From JAHIQC01 sp964565645 (GTDB taxonomy: Bacteria; Actinomycetota; Coriobacteriia; Anaerosomatales; JAHIQC01): a DNA stretch of 64,000 nucleotides. Shown here piece after piece: positions 23,303-32,415 of this stretch. The stretch spans positions 62,001 through 126,000 of the forward strand of contig CAZMFQ010000009.1 in assembly GCA_964565645.1 (NCBI GenBank), written 5' to 3'. The notes under the pieces were generated by a model that was given only the letters and a program-made list of their open reading frames with translations, did not search any database and had not been told where the DNA came from. The translations under genes and the position numbers were made by a program. Numbering within the stretch: position 1 is the stretch's first letter; each line of letters opens with the position of its first letter.

Positions 23303-25270
23303 TCAGGCGAGCTCGAAGTCGATACGGCCCTCGGGGATGCTCACGTTGACGACGCGCACGCGCACTCGACTCCCGAGCCGGTAGGAGCGGCCCCGCTCCT
23401 CGCCGACCAGCATGAAGCGCTCGGCGTCGTACTCGTAGAAGTCGTCGGTCATCGACCGCACGTGCACGAGCCCTTCGGCCGTGTTGTCGAGCTGGATGAA
23501 CAGTCCGTAGGAGTGTGCGCCGGTGATGATCCCCTCGAAGACCTCGTCGAGATGCTCGGACATGAGCTCCGCGAGCTTGATGCGCACCGTCTCGTCCTCG
23601 GCGGACTCGGCCTCACGCTCCATCACCGAGCAGTGGTCCGCAAGCCATTCGAGCTCGGCGACCATCGCGGCGACCGGCGCGGCCTCCAGCGTACCGGTCA
23701 ACTGCGCGGCGAGGAGCCGGTGCACGATGAGGTCGGGATAGCGGCGGATGGGACTCGTGAAATGGCAGTACGCCTCACTCGCGAGCCCGAAGTGCGGGGC
23801 GAGGTAGTCCGTGTAGCGCGCCCGCTGGAGCGCGCGCAGCATGAGCGAGTTGATGAGCAGCCGCTCCGGCCGGTTGTGCGCGAACGCGATGATCTTCTGG
23901 AAGGTCTGCGGACTGGCGCCGTGGACGTCTTTGATCGGGTAATCGAACTCCTTGAGGATCACCGCCACCTGGCTGAGAGCGTCAGCGTCCGGGTCCTCAT
24001 GGATGCGGTAGACCATGGGCGCCTCGGCAGCGGTCATGTGCCCGGCGACGATCTCGTTGGCGAGTATCATCGCCTCTTCGATCATGTTGGTGGCCTGGGT
24101 CCGCTCGCGAACCAGCACCTCGAGAGGCTTGCCGTTCTCGTCGAGCCTGAGCTTGGCTTCCACGCTCTCGAAGTCGAGCCCGCCGCGCGCGACGCGCCGC
24201 TTGCCGATGAGCCCGGCCACGCGCGCGAACTCGCGCAACGTACGCTCGGACCGATCGTCCGGGAAGGGCTCCTCGGCGTCGAGGAATCTCTGGACCTGCC
24301 CGTAGTCGAAGCGCCGATCCGAGCGCATCACCGAGCGGAACAGGCGATACGAACGCACGACCGCATCGTGGTCGAGGTCCATCACGACGCTGAAGGAGAG
24401 CCGGTCCTCGCCCGGATTGAGCGAGCAGATGTTGTTCGAGAGGTGCTCGGGGAGCATCGGCAGGACACGATCGACGAGGTAGACGCTCGTGGCGCGCAGC
24501 CGCGCCTCGGCGTCGATCACGCCGTCCCACGGGACGTAGTGGCTGACGTCGGCGATGTGCACGCCGAGACGGTAGCCGCCGTCCTCGGTGCGCTCGCAGG
24601 TGATCGCGTCGTCGAAATCGCGCGCGTCGACGGGATCGATGGTGATGGTGAACCAGTCGCGGATGTCCTCGCGCGCCGGATCGAGGAGCGCCTCGGCCGC
24701 GTCGAGCCTGATCGCCTCGGCCGCCTCGGTCACCTCCGGCGGGAACTCGGTCCGAAGGCCGTGCTCACGGATGACGATCTCGATCTCGATGCCGGGATCG
24801 CCCTCGCGGCCCAAGACCTCCTCCACCACGCCCTGCGCGGCGTTGTGGCGCGACGGATACGCCGTGAGCCTGACGACCACGATGTCGCCGGTACGGGCCT
24901 CGGCGGTCGAGCCATGGGGCACGAAGACGTCGTGACGGATCCGCGCGTCGCTCGGCACGACCACGCCGAGACGCCCGCTGCGCTCGAAGCGGCCCACGAG
25001 CGTCGTGTTGGCGCGCTCGAGCACCTTGACCACCGTGCCGCTGCGACCCTGCTTGCCCGTCTTGGAGCCGAGCTTCACTCCCACGGTGTCGCCGTGCATC
25101 GCGCCATTGGTCTCGCGCGCGCCGACGTAGATGTCGCCTTCGGCGGCGGAGACGAAGCCGTATCCTTTGCGGTTCATGCTGATGCGACCGACGATCAGCC
25201 CGCTTCGACCGGCCTTGGCCATACGCTTGGGACGGGGCACGCGAACCTCCCGGGGTTCATCGACAGGCAT
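23303..25270 (-). CDS. rnr: Ribonuclease R (RNB-family 3'-5' exoribonuclease)
   Basis: A protein of about 655 residues. Cold-shock-like domains come first (GRISMNRKGYGFVSAAEGDI, HDVFVPHGSTAEARTGDIVV), then the RNB catalytic domain with the metal-binding Asp cluster ITIDPVDARDFDDAITCE, then EAYCHFTSPIRRYPDL, then a C-terminal S1 domain. It degrades structured RNA and is a known partner of tmRNA-SmpB trans-translation, also encoded here. The start is uncertain: ATG at 25270 has little ribosome site, and an in-frame TTG at 25324 with GGGGG upstream is a fair alternative. Confidence 0.92.
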   Translation of the reverse strand: MPVDEPREVRVPRPKRMAKAGRSGLIVGRISMNRKGYGFVSAAEGDIYVGARETNGAMHGDTVGVKLGSKTGKQGRSGTVVKVLERANTTLVGRFERSGRLGVVVPSDARIRHDVFVPHGSTAEARTGDIVVVRLTAYPSRHNAAQGVVEEVLGREGDPGIEIEIVIREHGLRTEFPPEVTEAAEAIRLDAAEALLDPAREDIRDWFTITIDPVDARDFDDAITCERTEDGGYRLGVHIADVSHYVPWDGVIDAEARLRATSVYLVDRVLPMLPEHLSNNICSLNPGEDRLSFSVVMDLDHDAVVRSYRLFRSVMRSDRRFDYGQVQRFLDAEEPFPDDRSERTLREFARVAGLIGKRRVARGGLDFESVEAKLRLDENGKPLEVLVRERTQATNMIEEAMILANEIVAGHMTAAEAPMVYRIHEDPDADALSQVAVILKEFDYPIKDVHGASPQTFQKIIAFAHNRPERLLINSLMLRALQRARYTDYLAPHFGLASEAYCHFTSPIRRYPDLIVHRLLAAQLTGTLEAAPVAAMVAELEWLADHCSVMEREAESAEDETVRIKLAELMSEHLDEVFEGIITGAHSYGLFIQLDNTAEGLVHVRSMTDDFYEYDAERFMLVGEERGRSYRLGSRVRVRVVNVSIPEGRIDFELA

Positions 25271-25349
25271 CGGCGCCACGGAGGACTCGGCGGCCGCGGA
25301 ATGCTTGGTTCGAGGGTAACGCAACCGAAACCCCCGCGTCAGAACAGGA

Positions 25350-25358
25350 TGCTAGAAT
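25350..25358 (+). promoter_or_regulatory. Extended -10 promoter
   Basis: TGCTAGAAT, an extended -10 (TGn-TAGAAT). The same 9-mer occurs on the minus strand before secA. It would start transcription near 25365 and so decides the start of the gene at 25402. Confidence 0.6.
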
Positions 25359-25401
25359 GAGACACGAGGCGACGCCGCCTCGATCGAAAACGGAGTGTGC
25401 A

Positions 25402-25824
25402 TTGGACCGGAACAACCTCGCCCCCTGCTTCATCGGCAGCGGGACTCTCACGAACCCTCGCGACATGATCCGCGCCCTCGAGACCCTCGAGGCGGTCGAG
25501 TACCGCTACGAGCTCGACGGCGACACGATCTCCGAGGGCTCCGCGACGCTTGTGAAACTCATGTACGACACCGATTCCGCGACGCTGGTGCTCAACGGGT
25601 GCCTGTTCCTCAACGCCGCGAGTTTCACCTACCTCGACTTCGCGACCACCGAGGCGAACCGCTGCGTGGTCACCCTCCACGGAGACGGCACGCTGCTCAC
25701 GCTCACGGCCGACGCGGAGCGCGACGTGGTGGAGGTCCCGCGGGGGCAGCTCAGGCTGCTCGAGGACGCGGCGTTCGACGCGTCGTTCGTGCTCGGCGAC
25801 GACGAGGACGACGAACTCGACTAG
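25402..25824 (+). CDS. Uncharacterised conserved-looking acidic protein
   Basis: A 140-residue soluble protein of unknown function. It begins LDRNNLAPCFIGSGTLTNP, continues with a mostly beta pattern (TATLVLNGCLFLNAASFTYL-like strands around residues 55-85) and ends in a very acidic tail (GDDEDDELD). I propose the TTG at 25402, six bases after GGAG, because the ATG at 25357 lies inside the promoter element. It is divergent from rnr and convergent with the ctp gene; nothing in the neighbourhood points to a role. Confidence 0.6.
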   Translation: MDRNNLAPCFIGSGTLTNPRDMIRALETLEAVEYRYELDGDTISEGSATLVKLMYDTDSATLVLNGCLFLNAASFTYLDFATTEANRCVVTLHGDGTLLTLTADAERDVVEVPRGQLRLLEDAAFDASFVLGDDEDDELD

Positions 25825-25851
25825 CGGCGCCCGCTCACGCGGTACGGTGAG

Positions 25852-27045
25852 CTAGAGCTTCTTCTCCGCCTCGGCGATCGCGCGCTGCAGCTGCGTGTCG
25901 GTCTTGGGGTCGGCGATCAGCTCGAGCTTCATCTCGACGATGACATCGGGCGTCAGTCCCACCCCGTTGATCACGCGACTCTTGGGCGTCAGATAGTGCG
26001 CCGTGGTGAACTTCACCGCTCCGCCGAACGTGAGCTCCTCGATGGTCTGCACGCTGCCCTTGCCGAAGGTCTTGGTGCCCACGAGAGTCGCGCGATCGTA
26101 GTCCTGCAGCGCTCCGCCCAAGACCTCGCTCGCCGACGCCGAGTTCTCGTTGACGAGCAGCACGAGCGGCACGTCGGTGGTGGCCACAAGGCGGTTGGCG
26201 CGCATCTCCTTCTCCGGCTTGTCGCGCTCGTCGACCCGTACGATCACGCCGTCCTCGATGAACAGCGACGCGACGTCCACGGCCTCCTGGAGCAGTCCGC
26301 CCGGATCGTTGCGCACATCGAGGACGAAGGTCCTGGCGCCCTGCTTCTGCAGGTCGAGGATCGCGGCCTGGACGTCCTCCTGGCTCTTGGCGTTGAAGCT
26401 GCCGAGCGCGATGTACCCGACGTTCTTGTCAGCGCCCATGAGCTGCTTGTGGACGTTGGGGATGTCGATGCGTGCGCGCTCGATCTCAAAGGTGTAGAGC
26501 TTGTCGGCCTCCGAGGGGCGCGAGACCACGAGCTTGACCTTGGTGCCCTCCGGGCCGCGGACGGACTTGACCACCGCGTCGCTCGTCCAGGTGCTCGGCT
26601 TCTTGCCGTCGACCTGTACCACGACGTCGTCGGCCTTCAGGCCCGCCTTCTCGGCCGGTGTGCCCTCGATGACCGAGACGATGTAGACCTTGCCGTCCTT
26701 CTCCGAGATCGTCACACCGATGCCAAAGAACTCACCGTCGTTCTGCTCGCTGAACAGCTTGTACTGCTCCGGGTCGAAGTAGACCGCGTACTTGTCGCCA
26801 TTGGATCCCAGCAGGCCGTTGATCGCGCCTGCCGTCGCCGAGGTGTCCCCCGCCGGCTCAAGCGCCTCCGAGTCGAGCAGACGACGCACCTGGTCGACCT
26901 TCTCGCCCACCGAGGAATCGCTCGTGGTCACGCTCGGCAGAGGGACGTCGGCCAGCCGGCCGACGGCGAACCCTCCCACGAACGTCGCGCCGAGCAACAG
27001 CAGAGCTATCGCGCTCGCGAGAAACACGGTCATGAAGCGGTTCAT
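25852..27045 (-). CDS. ctpA: C-terminal processing serine peptidase (S41, PDZ-containing)
   Basis: A 397-residue exported protease. An N-terminal membrane anchor (about residues 7-30) is followed by a PDZ domain (FFGIGVTISEKDGKVYIVSV to VVQVDGKKPS) and the S41 catalytic core: ENSASASEVLGGAL carries the nucleophile Ser and LVGTKTFGKGSVQ the general-base Lys. It cleaves C-terminal ends of cell-envelope proteins. It follows ftsE and ftsX with a 34-base gap, an arrangement that recurs in Gram-positives and links it to cell-wall hydrolysis control. Confidence 0.93.
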   Translation of the reverse strand: MNRFMTVFLASAIALLLLGATFVGGFAVGRLADVPLPSVTTSDSSVGEKVDQVRRLLDSEALEPAGDTSATAGAINGLLGSNGDKYAVYFDPEQYKLFSEQNDGEFFGIGVTISEKDGKVYIVSVIEGTPAEKAGLKADDVVVQVDGKKPSTWTSDAVVKSVRGPEGTKVKLVVSRPSEADKLYTFEIERARIDIPNVHKQLMGADKNVGYIALGSFNAKSQEDVQAAILDLQKQGARTFVLDVRNDPGGLLQEAVDVASLFIEDGVIVRVDERDKPEKEMRANRLVATTDVPLVLLVNENSASASEVLGGALQDYDRATLVGTKTFGKGSVQTIEELTFGGAVKFTTAHYLTPKSRVINGVGLTPDVIVEMKLELIADPKTDTQLQRAIAEAEKKL

Positions 27046-27079
27046 GTGATCCTGTCCGATCCCGACGCCGGCTGGGGCG

Positions 27080-27994
27080 TCAGACTTTGAGATAGCGGCG
27101 AAGTGCGAGACCCGATCCGAGCAGGCCGATGAGCATGCCGGCGAACACGAGGATCAGCGCAAGCTGGAACATCGTGCCGCCCGCCAGATCGACCGGCAGG
27201 AACGGGACCGCCTCCCGCAGCTTGGGAAGCACAGCCGCCTGTATGGCGACCACCGAGAGGATTGCAAGAAGTGCGCCGATGAGCGACTGGATGACACCCT
27301 CCATGAGGAACGGGGTGCGGATGAACCAGTTGCTGGCGCCGACCAGACGCATGATGCCGATCTCCTTGCGCCTGGCATAGATCGCGAGACGGATCGTGTT
27401 GTTGATGAAGATGAGGCTCACGACCGCGAGCATCGCGATGAAGACGATGAGCACGATGCGGATGATGCGCGTGAAGGCGAAGAGCTTGTCGACGACCTGC
27501 TGACCGTACTTGAGCGAGTCCGACGGGCTGTCGGGCCGGTCGGCGACCTTCAGGAACAGCTCGTTGCCCATGATCTTGTCCACGAGCGTCTCGACCTCGC
27601 GGGGGTCTTTGAGGGTCACGTCGAGCGAAGCGGGCAACGGGTTGGTCTCGATCTGGTCGATGATCTCGGGGCTCGAGGCCATGTCCTTCTTGAACTTCTC
27701 GAGCGCGTCGTCCTTCGAGGTGTACTCGACGGTCGCGACCAGCGCGTCGGACTTGACCCAGGCCTGGAGCGCCTGGACGTCCTCGGTCTTGGCGCCGTCA
27801 GCCAGGAAGATCTGGACGGTGACCTTGTCCTCGACGGACTGCACGATCTCGGTGGCGATGACGCCCACCGCGATCGAGACGCCCACGAGCAGAAGCGAGA
27901 GGTAGATCGTGATGACCGCACCGAGGCTCATGACCCAGTTGCGGCGGAAGTTCTGCACGGACTCGCGTGCGAAGTAGCCGAAGTTAATCGCCAT
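27080..27994 (-). CDS. ftsX: Cell-division permease FtsX
   Basis: A 304-residue membrane protein. It starts MAINFGYFARESVQNFRRNW, then helix 1, a large extracellular domain (residues 50-180), then three helices and the C-terminal core with FINNTIRLAIYARRKEIGIM and LVGASNWFIRTPFLMEG, standard FtsX motifs. With FtsE it activates peptidoglycan hydrolases at the septum. The ATG at 27994 lies 11 bases inside the end of ftsE. Confidence 0.95.
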   Translation of the reverse strand: MAINFGYFARESVQNFRRNWVMSLGAVITIYLSLLLVGVSIAVGVIATEIVQSVEDKVTVQIFLADGAKTEDVQALQAWVKSDALVATVEYTSKDDALEKFKKDMASSPEIIDQIETNPLPASLDVTLKDPREVETLVDKIMGNELFLKVADRPDSPSDSLKYGQQVVDKLFAFTRIIRIVLIVFIAMLAVVSLIFINNTIRLAIYARRKEIGIMRLVGASNWFIRTPFLMEGVIQSLIGALLAILSVVAIQAAVLPKLREAVPFLPVDLAGGTMFQLALILVFAGMLIGLLGSGLALRRYLKV

Positions 27995-28670
27995 AGCCGT
28001 AGACACCCCGGTTCTGGTCGCGGATGATGCGGCCGCCCTCCAGCGCGATGACTCGCTTGCGCATGGAGTCGACCATCTCACGGTCGTGAGTGGCCACAAG
28101 CACCGTGGTGCCCGTCTTGTTGATGCGGTTGAGCAGACTCATGATCCCGAGCGACGTGGCCGGGTCCAGGTTTCCGGTCGGCTCGTCGGCCAGAAGGAGC
28201 GGCGGGCGGTTCACGAACGCGCGCGCGATGGACACGCGCTGCTGCTCGCCGCCGGAGAGCTCGTCGGGGTAGGACTCGATCTTGTCCTCGAGGCCCACGA
28301 GGCGGAGCACCTCGGGCACCTGCGTGCGGATCACGTGGCGCGAACGGCCGATGACCTCGAGCGCGAACGCGACGTTCTCATAGGTGGTCTTGTTCGGCAG
28401 CAGCTTGAAGTCCTGGAAGACGCACCCGATGTTCCTGCGCAGGAACGGCACCTTCCAGTTCTTGAGCTTGACGAGGTCCTGCCCTGCGACCACGATCTGG
28501 CCGCGCGTCGGGAGGATCTCCCTGAGCAGCAGCTTGATGAACGTGGACTTGCCGGAGCCCGAGTGTCCCACCAGGAACACGAACTCGCCCTGCGCGATCT
28601 CGACATCGACATCGGTCAGGGCGGGCTTCTCGGGCACGTAGAACTTCTCAACGCCGCGCATGCTGATCAT
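27984..28670 (-). CDS. ftsE: Cell-division ATP-binding protein FtsE
   Basis: A 228-residue ABC ATPase: Walker A GHSGSGKST (about residues 33-41), signature LSGGEQQRVSIARAF, Walker B LLLADEPTGNLDP and switch His in VATHD. The Gln-rich ending of the Walker region and PNKTTYENVAFALEVIG are typical of FtsE. It pairs with FtsX. An upstream extended -10 candidate (TGC-TACCAT) lies at 28726-28734 on the minus strand. Confidence 0.95.
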   Translation of the reverse strand: MISMRGVEKFYVPEKPALTDVDVEIAQGEFVFLVGHSGSGKSTFIKLLLREILPTRGQIVVAGQDLVKLKNWKVPFLRRNIGCVFQDFKLLPNKTTYENVAFALEVIGRSRHVIRTQVPEVLRLVGLEDKIESYPDELSGGEQQRVSIARAFVNRPPLLLADEPTGNLDPATSLGIMSLLNRINKTGTTVLVATHDREMVDSMRKRVIALEGGRIIRDQNRGVYGYGD

Positions 28671-28800
28671 GTGGCGTGTCTCTTCCTGTCATGAGCTTTC
28701 AAGGGCCGCTGATTCGGCCCCGACAATGGTAGCAAATACGAGCCGACAACGGGGCATCCGGAAAGAGCCTGCACCGATTCTCCACAGGCCCGTACTCAGC

Positions 28801-28833
28801 GCCCGGGCGCGCAGGGACCTGCCCGCGCCGGGC
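28801..28833 (-). terminator. Hairpin downstream of the transketolase genes
   Basis: GCCCGGGCGCG and CGCGCCGGGC form a 10-bp stem with one bulged G and a 12-base loop, starting 11 bases after the stop of the transketolase C-terminal subunit. No T-tract follows, so it may be a rho-assisted or partial terminator. Confidence 0.45.
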
Positions 28834-28843
28834 GTGTCCACCC

Positions 28844-29776
28844 CTACTTGCCGAGGAGCCCCTTGGCGGCAGCGGCGATATCGGCGGCCGTCAGACCGAA
28901 GTGCGCCATGAGCTCGGCCGGGTCGCCGCTCGTGCCGAAGACATCGCGCACACCCACGAGCGCCATGGGCGTCGGGGCCTTCTGCGAGAGCAGTTCGGCT
29001 ACGGCGGAACCCATGCCGGCGATCACCGAGTGCTCCTCGCACGTCACGACGGCGCCGGTCTTGCGGGCGCTCGCGACAAGCGTGGCCTCGTCGAGCGGCT
29101 TGATGCTCGCCACATCGATGACCTCGGCGGAGACGCCCTCCTGTGCGAGCAGGTCCGCGGCGGCGAGCGCCTCGGCGACCATCACGCCGCACGCAGCGAG
29201 CGTCACGTCGGAGCCCTCACGCAGCACGTAGGCACGGCCGAGCTCGAACTCGAAGTCATCGGGGTGCACCTGCGGGACAGCGGCGCGGCCGAGCCGCACG
29301 TAGAACGGCCCCGGGGTCTTTGCGGCCAGGCGCAGTGCGGCCTTGGCGGCGTTGAAGTCCGCGGGCACGAGCACCCGCATCCCGGGGAGCACGCGCATCA
29401 ACGCGAGGTCCTCGATCATCTGGTGGCTACCGCCGTCGGGGCCTACGGTGATACCCGAGTGCGTCGGCGCGAGCTTCACGTCGAGGTCGGAGTAGCACAC
29501 GGTGTTGCGCACCTGGTCGTACGCGCGACCGGTGGCGAACACGGCGAAGCTGCCGGTGAAGGCGACCTTGCCCGCGACAGCGAGCCCGGCCGCGGTGTCG
29601 ATCATGTTCTGCTCGGCGATACCCACGTTCACGAAACGGTCGGGGTAGGCCTTGGCGAACGATGCGGTGGTCGTGGACTTGGAGAGGTCGGCCTCGACCG
29701 CGACGACATCGACGCCGTCAGCGGCGAGTTCGATGAGCGTCTCGCCGAACGCCTCGCGGGTTGCACGCTTGCTCAT
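28844..29776 (-). CDS. cbbT: Transketolase, C-terminal (pyrimidine/C-domain) subunit
   Basis: A 310-residue protein covering the pyrimidine-binding and C-terminal domains of transketolase. Typical segments are VVAVEADLSKSTTTASFAK, RFVNVGIAEQNMIDTAAGLA and HSGITVGPDGGSHQMIEDLA. It needs the separate N-terminal subunit to bind thiamine diphosphate. The pair moves two-carbon units in the Calvin and pentose phosphate cycles. It starts 3 bases after the N-terminal subunit gene. Placement next to cbbL suggests a Calvin-cycle role. Confidence 0.92.
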   Translation of the reverse strand: MSKRATREAFGETLIELAADGVDVVAVEADLSKSTTTASFAKAYPDRFVNVGIAEQNMIDTAAGLAVAGKVAFTGSFAVFATGRAYDQVRNTVCYSDLDVKLAPTHSGITVGPDGGSHQMIEDLALMRVLPGMRVLVPADFNAAKAALRLAAKTPGPFYVRLGRAAVPQVHPDDFEFELGRAYVLREGSDVTLAACGVMVAEALAAADLLAQEGVSAEVIDVASIKPLDEATLVASARKTGAVVTCEEHSVIAGMGSAVAELLSQKAPTPMALVGVRDVFGTSGDPAELMAHFGLTAADIAAAAKGLLGK

Positions 29777-29779
29777 CGA

Positions 29780-30625
29780 CTAGTTCCCTTCCTCGATGGT
29801 ACAGGCCAGTTCACCCGCGGCGATCTCGCACTGCTCGGCCGAAGGCGCCGCGCCGTGCCACTCCGCTTTGTCCTCCATGAACGAGACGCCCTTGCCCTTG
29901 ACGGTGCTCGCGACGATGACCGTCGGCGCACCCTCGGCGGTGTCCGCCTGGGCAAACGCTGCCAACAGCTGCTCGACGTCATGTCCGTCGGCGCCGATGA
30001 CGTTCCAGCCGAACGCGCGGAACTTCTCGCCGACCTCGCCGAGGTCCATGACATCGGCGCACGAGCCGTCGATCTGCAGGTTGTTGTTGTCCACGATCGC
30101 GACCACGCGGTCGAGTTTGTTGTGGGCCGCGAACATCGCGGCTTCCCAGACCTGACCCTCCTGGAGCTCTCCATCGCCGAGGAGACAGAAGACCCGGGAG
30201 GTCACGTTGCCGTCGGCACGAAGCCCCAGAGCGATGCCGTTGGCGATCGAGAGTCCCTGGCCGAGCGAGCCGGTCGAGACCTCGACGCCTGGGGTCTTCT
30301 TGCAGTCCGGGTGGCCCTGGAGCATCGAACCGAGCTTGCGCAGGGTCGACAGGTGCTCGCGGCCGAAGTAGCCCGCCTCGGCGAGCGCCGCATACAGCAC
30401 CGGCGCGGCGTGGCCCTTGGAGAGCACGAAACGGTCGCGTCCGGGCATCTTGGGATCGGCCGGGTCGTGGTTCATCACACCGAAGTAGAGTGTAGCGACG
30501 ATGTCCGCGGCCGAGAGCGAGCCGCCGGGGTGGCCCGAACCGGCCAGGCCGATCATCTCCACGATGTCAGCGCGCATCCGCTGCGCCGTACGCTCGATGG
30601 TGGGGATATCCGAACGTGGTTCCAT
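29780..30625 (-). CDS. cbbT: Transketolase, N-terminal (TPP-binding) subunit
   Basis: A 281-residue protein holding the thiamine diphosphate-binding half. GLAGSGHPGGSLSAADIVAT, RFVLSKGHAAPVLYAALAE, GSLGQGLSIANGIALGL and the TPP signature GDGELQEGQVWEAAMFAA...DNNNLQID are all present. A GGAG lies 6 bases before the ATG. Two-subunit transketolases are common in anaerobes and archaea. It is transcribed away from cbbL across a 323-base spacer. Confidence 0.92.
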   Translation of the reverse strand: MEPRSDIPTIERTAQRMRADIVEMIGLAGSGHPGGSLSAADIVATLYFGVMNHDPADPKMPGRDRFVLSKGHAAPVLYAALAEAGYFGREHLSTLRKLGSMLQGHPDCKKTPGVEVSTGSLGQGLSIANGIALGLRADGNVTSRVFCLLGDGELQEGQVWEAAMFAAHNKLDRVVAIVDNNNLQIDGSCADVMDLGEVGEKFRAFGWNVIGADGHDVEQLLAAFAQADTAEGAPTVIVASTVKGKGVSFMEDKAEWHGAAPSAEQCEIAAGELACTIEEGN

Positions 30626-30948
30626 GCTGCGCTCCGGTTCGATCGGCGTCGGATGGGTGACGGCATGAGCCCTCGACGCGTCCCGCCGAGCTCTGTGCCA
30701 CGTGCATCATAACCATACGCGGCGAAGCTGTGGCCCCGAATCTCGACGGAGTCCACAGGCCGCGTTCCTCGGCAAGCGGCCGGTGCGCGGCGGTCAAACG
30801 GCGCGCGACCGGCACGACCTGCGGCGACACGCCGCTTACCGCCGCCGTCGCACCTGTGGCAGGATGCGCCCGCCCGCTTGCGGCACGCGCGTTCCGCTCC
30901 GCGCCAGGGCGGAATAGCGTGAAGCGAACCTTACCGAGGAGGTTCGAA
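30626..30948. other. Divergent control region between transketolase and cbbL
   Basis: This 323-base gap separates the leftward transketolase genes from the rightward cbb operon. A candidate leftward -10 (TATGAT, minus strand) lies at 30708-30713. For the rightward operon I see no convincing -35/-10 or sigma-54 promoter, and no clear LysR-type (CbbR) inverted repeat. The ribosome site of cbbL (GAGGAGG) is at 30936-30942. No open frame here looks real. Confidence 0.6.
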
Positions 30949-32400
30949 ATGGAAGAGAGCACCCGGGATCCTCGCGACCGGTTCAGTGCCGGCGTCATGA
31001 AGTACGCCCAGATGGGCTACTGGGACGCGGACTACGAACCAAAGGACACGGACATACTCGCCGTGTTCCGCGTCACCCCTCAGGAGGGAGTCGACGCGAT
31101 CGAAGCCGCCGCCGCGGTCGCCGGCGAATCGTCCACAGCGACCTGGACGGTCGTGTGGACCGACCGGCTCACGTCGAGCGAGCTCTATCGTGCGAAGGCC
31201 TACAAGGTGGAACCCGTGCCGGGCAACCCCGAGCAGTTCTTTGCCTACATCGCCTACGACCTCGAGCTGTTCGAGCCCGGGTCCATCGCGAACATGACCG
31301 CGTCGATCATCGGCAACGTGTTCGGCTTCAAGCCCCTCAAGGCGCTTCGGCTCGAAGACATGCGCATCCCTTCGGCGCTCGTGACCACCTTCGACGGTCC
31401 GCCGGCGGGCATCATCGTGGAGCGCGAGCGGATGGACAAGTTCGGCCGTCCGCTCCTGGGCGCGACCATCAAGCCCAAGCTCGGGCTTTCCGGCAAGAAC
31501 TACGGCCGGGTCGTCTACGAGGCGCTGCGCGGAGGCCTGGATTTCACCAAGGACGACGAGAACATCAACTCGCAGTCCTTCATGACCTGGCGCGACCGGT
31601 TCCTGTACTGCATGGAGGCCGTCAACAAGGCGCAGGCGGCCAGCGGCGAGGTCAAGGGCCACTACCTCAACGTGACCGCGGCGACCATGGAGGACATGTA
31701 CGAGCGCGCCGAGTTCGCTCGCGACCTCGGCTCCAACATCATCATGGTCGACCTCGTGATCGGGTACACGGCCATCCAGTCGATGTCCAAGTGGGCGCGG
31801 CGCAACGACATGCTCCTGCACATGCACCGCGCGGGACACTCGACCTTCACGCGCCAGAAGAACCACGGCGTCTCGTTCCGCGTGATCTGCAAGTGGCTGC
31901 GTCTGGCCGGTTGCGACCACCTGCACGCGGGCACCGTCGTGGGCAAGCTCGAAGGCGACCCTGCCTCGGTGCTCGGCTTCTACGACATCCTGCGCGAGCC
32001 GCACAACGAGCTGAACCCCGAGCGCGGCCTGTTCTTCGAGCAGGACTGGGCGGGATTGCGCAAGGTCATGCCGGTCGCCTCGGGCGGCATCCACGCCGGC
32101 CAGATGCACCAGCTGCTCGACCTGTTCGGCGACGACGTCGTGCTGCAGTTCGGCGGCGGCACCATCGGCCACCCCATGGGCGTGGCCGCGGGCGCGACCG
32201 CGAACCGCGTCGCGCTCGAGGCCATGGTCAAGGCCCGCAACGAGGGGCGCGAGATCCTGGCCGAGGGCCCGCAGATCCTGGCCGAGGCCGCCAAGGGCTG
32301 CAAGCCCCTGCGCGCCGCCCTCGACACCTGGGGCAACGTCACCTTCGAGTACACGAGCACCGATACCGTCGACGCCGTCCCGACGCCGACCGCGTCGTAG
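30949..32400 (+). CDS. cbbL: RuBisCO large subunit, red-type form I
   Basis: A 483-residue form I large subunit that fixes CO2 onto ribulose 1,5-bisphosphate. Active-site residues match standard numbering: Lys175 in TIKPKLGLS, carbamylated Lys201 with Asp203 and Glu204 in FTKDDEN; the catalytic His in HMHRAGH and Lys in VVGKLEGD follow. The N-terminus (KYAQMGYWDADYEPKDTDIL) and the stretch VAGESSTATWTVVWTD are those of the red-type IC/ID lineage. The start at 30949 is set by AGGAGG 6 bases upstream. It heads a six-gene Calvin-cycle operon and has its own small subunit and CbbX. Confidence 0.97.
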   Translation: MEESTRDPRDRFSAGVMKYAQMGYWDADYEPKDTDILAVFRVTPQEGVDAIEAAAAVAGESSTATWTVVWTDRLTSSELYRAKAYKVEPVPGNPEQFFAYIAYDLELFEPGSIANMTASIIGNVFGFKPLKALRLEDMRIPSALVTTFDGPPAGIIVERERMDKFGRPLLGATIKPKLGLSGKNYGRVVYEALRGGLDFTKDDENINSQSFMTWRDRFLYCMEAVNKAQAASGEVKGHYLNVTAATMEDMYERAEFARDLGSNIIMVDLVIGYTAIQSMSKWARRNDMLLHMHRAGHSTFTRQKNHGVSFRVICKWLRLAGCDHLHAGTVVGKLEGDPASVLGFYDILREPHNELNPERGLFFEQDWAGLRKVMPVASGGIHAGQMHQLLDLFGDDVVLQFGGGTIGHPMGVAAGATANRVALEAMVKARNEGREILAEGPQILAEAAKGCKPLRAALDTWGNVTFEYTSTDTVDAVPTPTAS

Positions 32401-32415
32401 ATGAAGGGAGCCATC

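Noticed and set aside
30626..30948. Sigma-54 or clear CbbR site before cbbL
   Set aside because: Near matches (TGGCAG..., TTGCGG...) fail in spacing or in the invariant bases.
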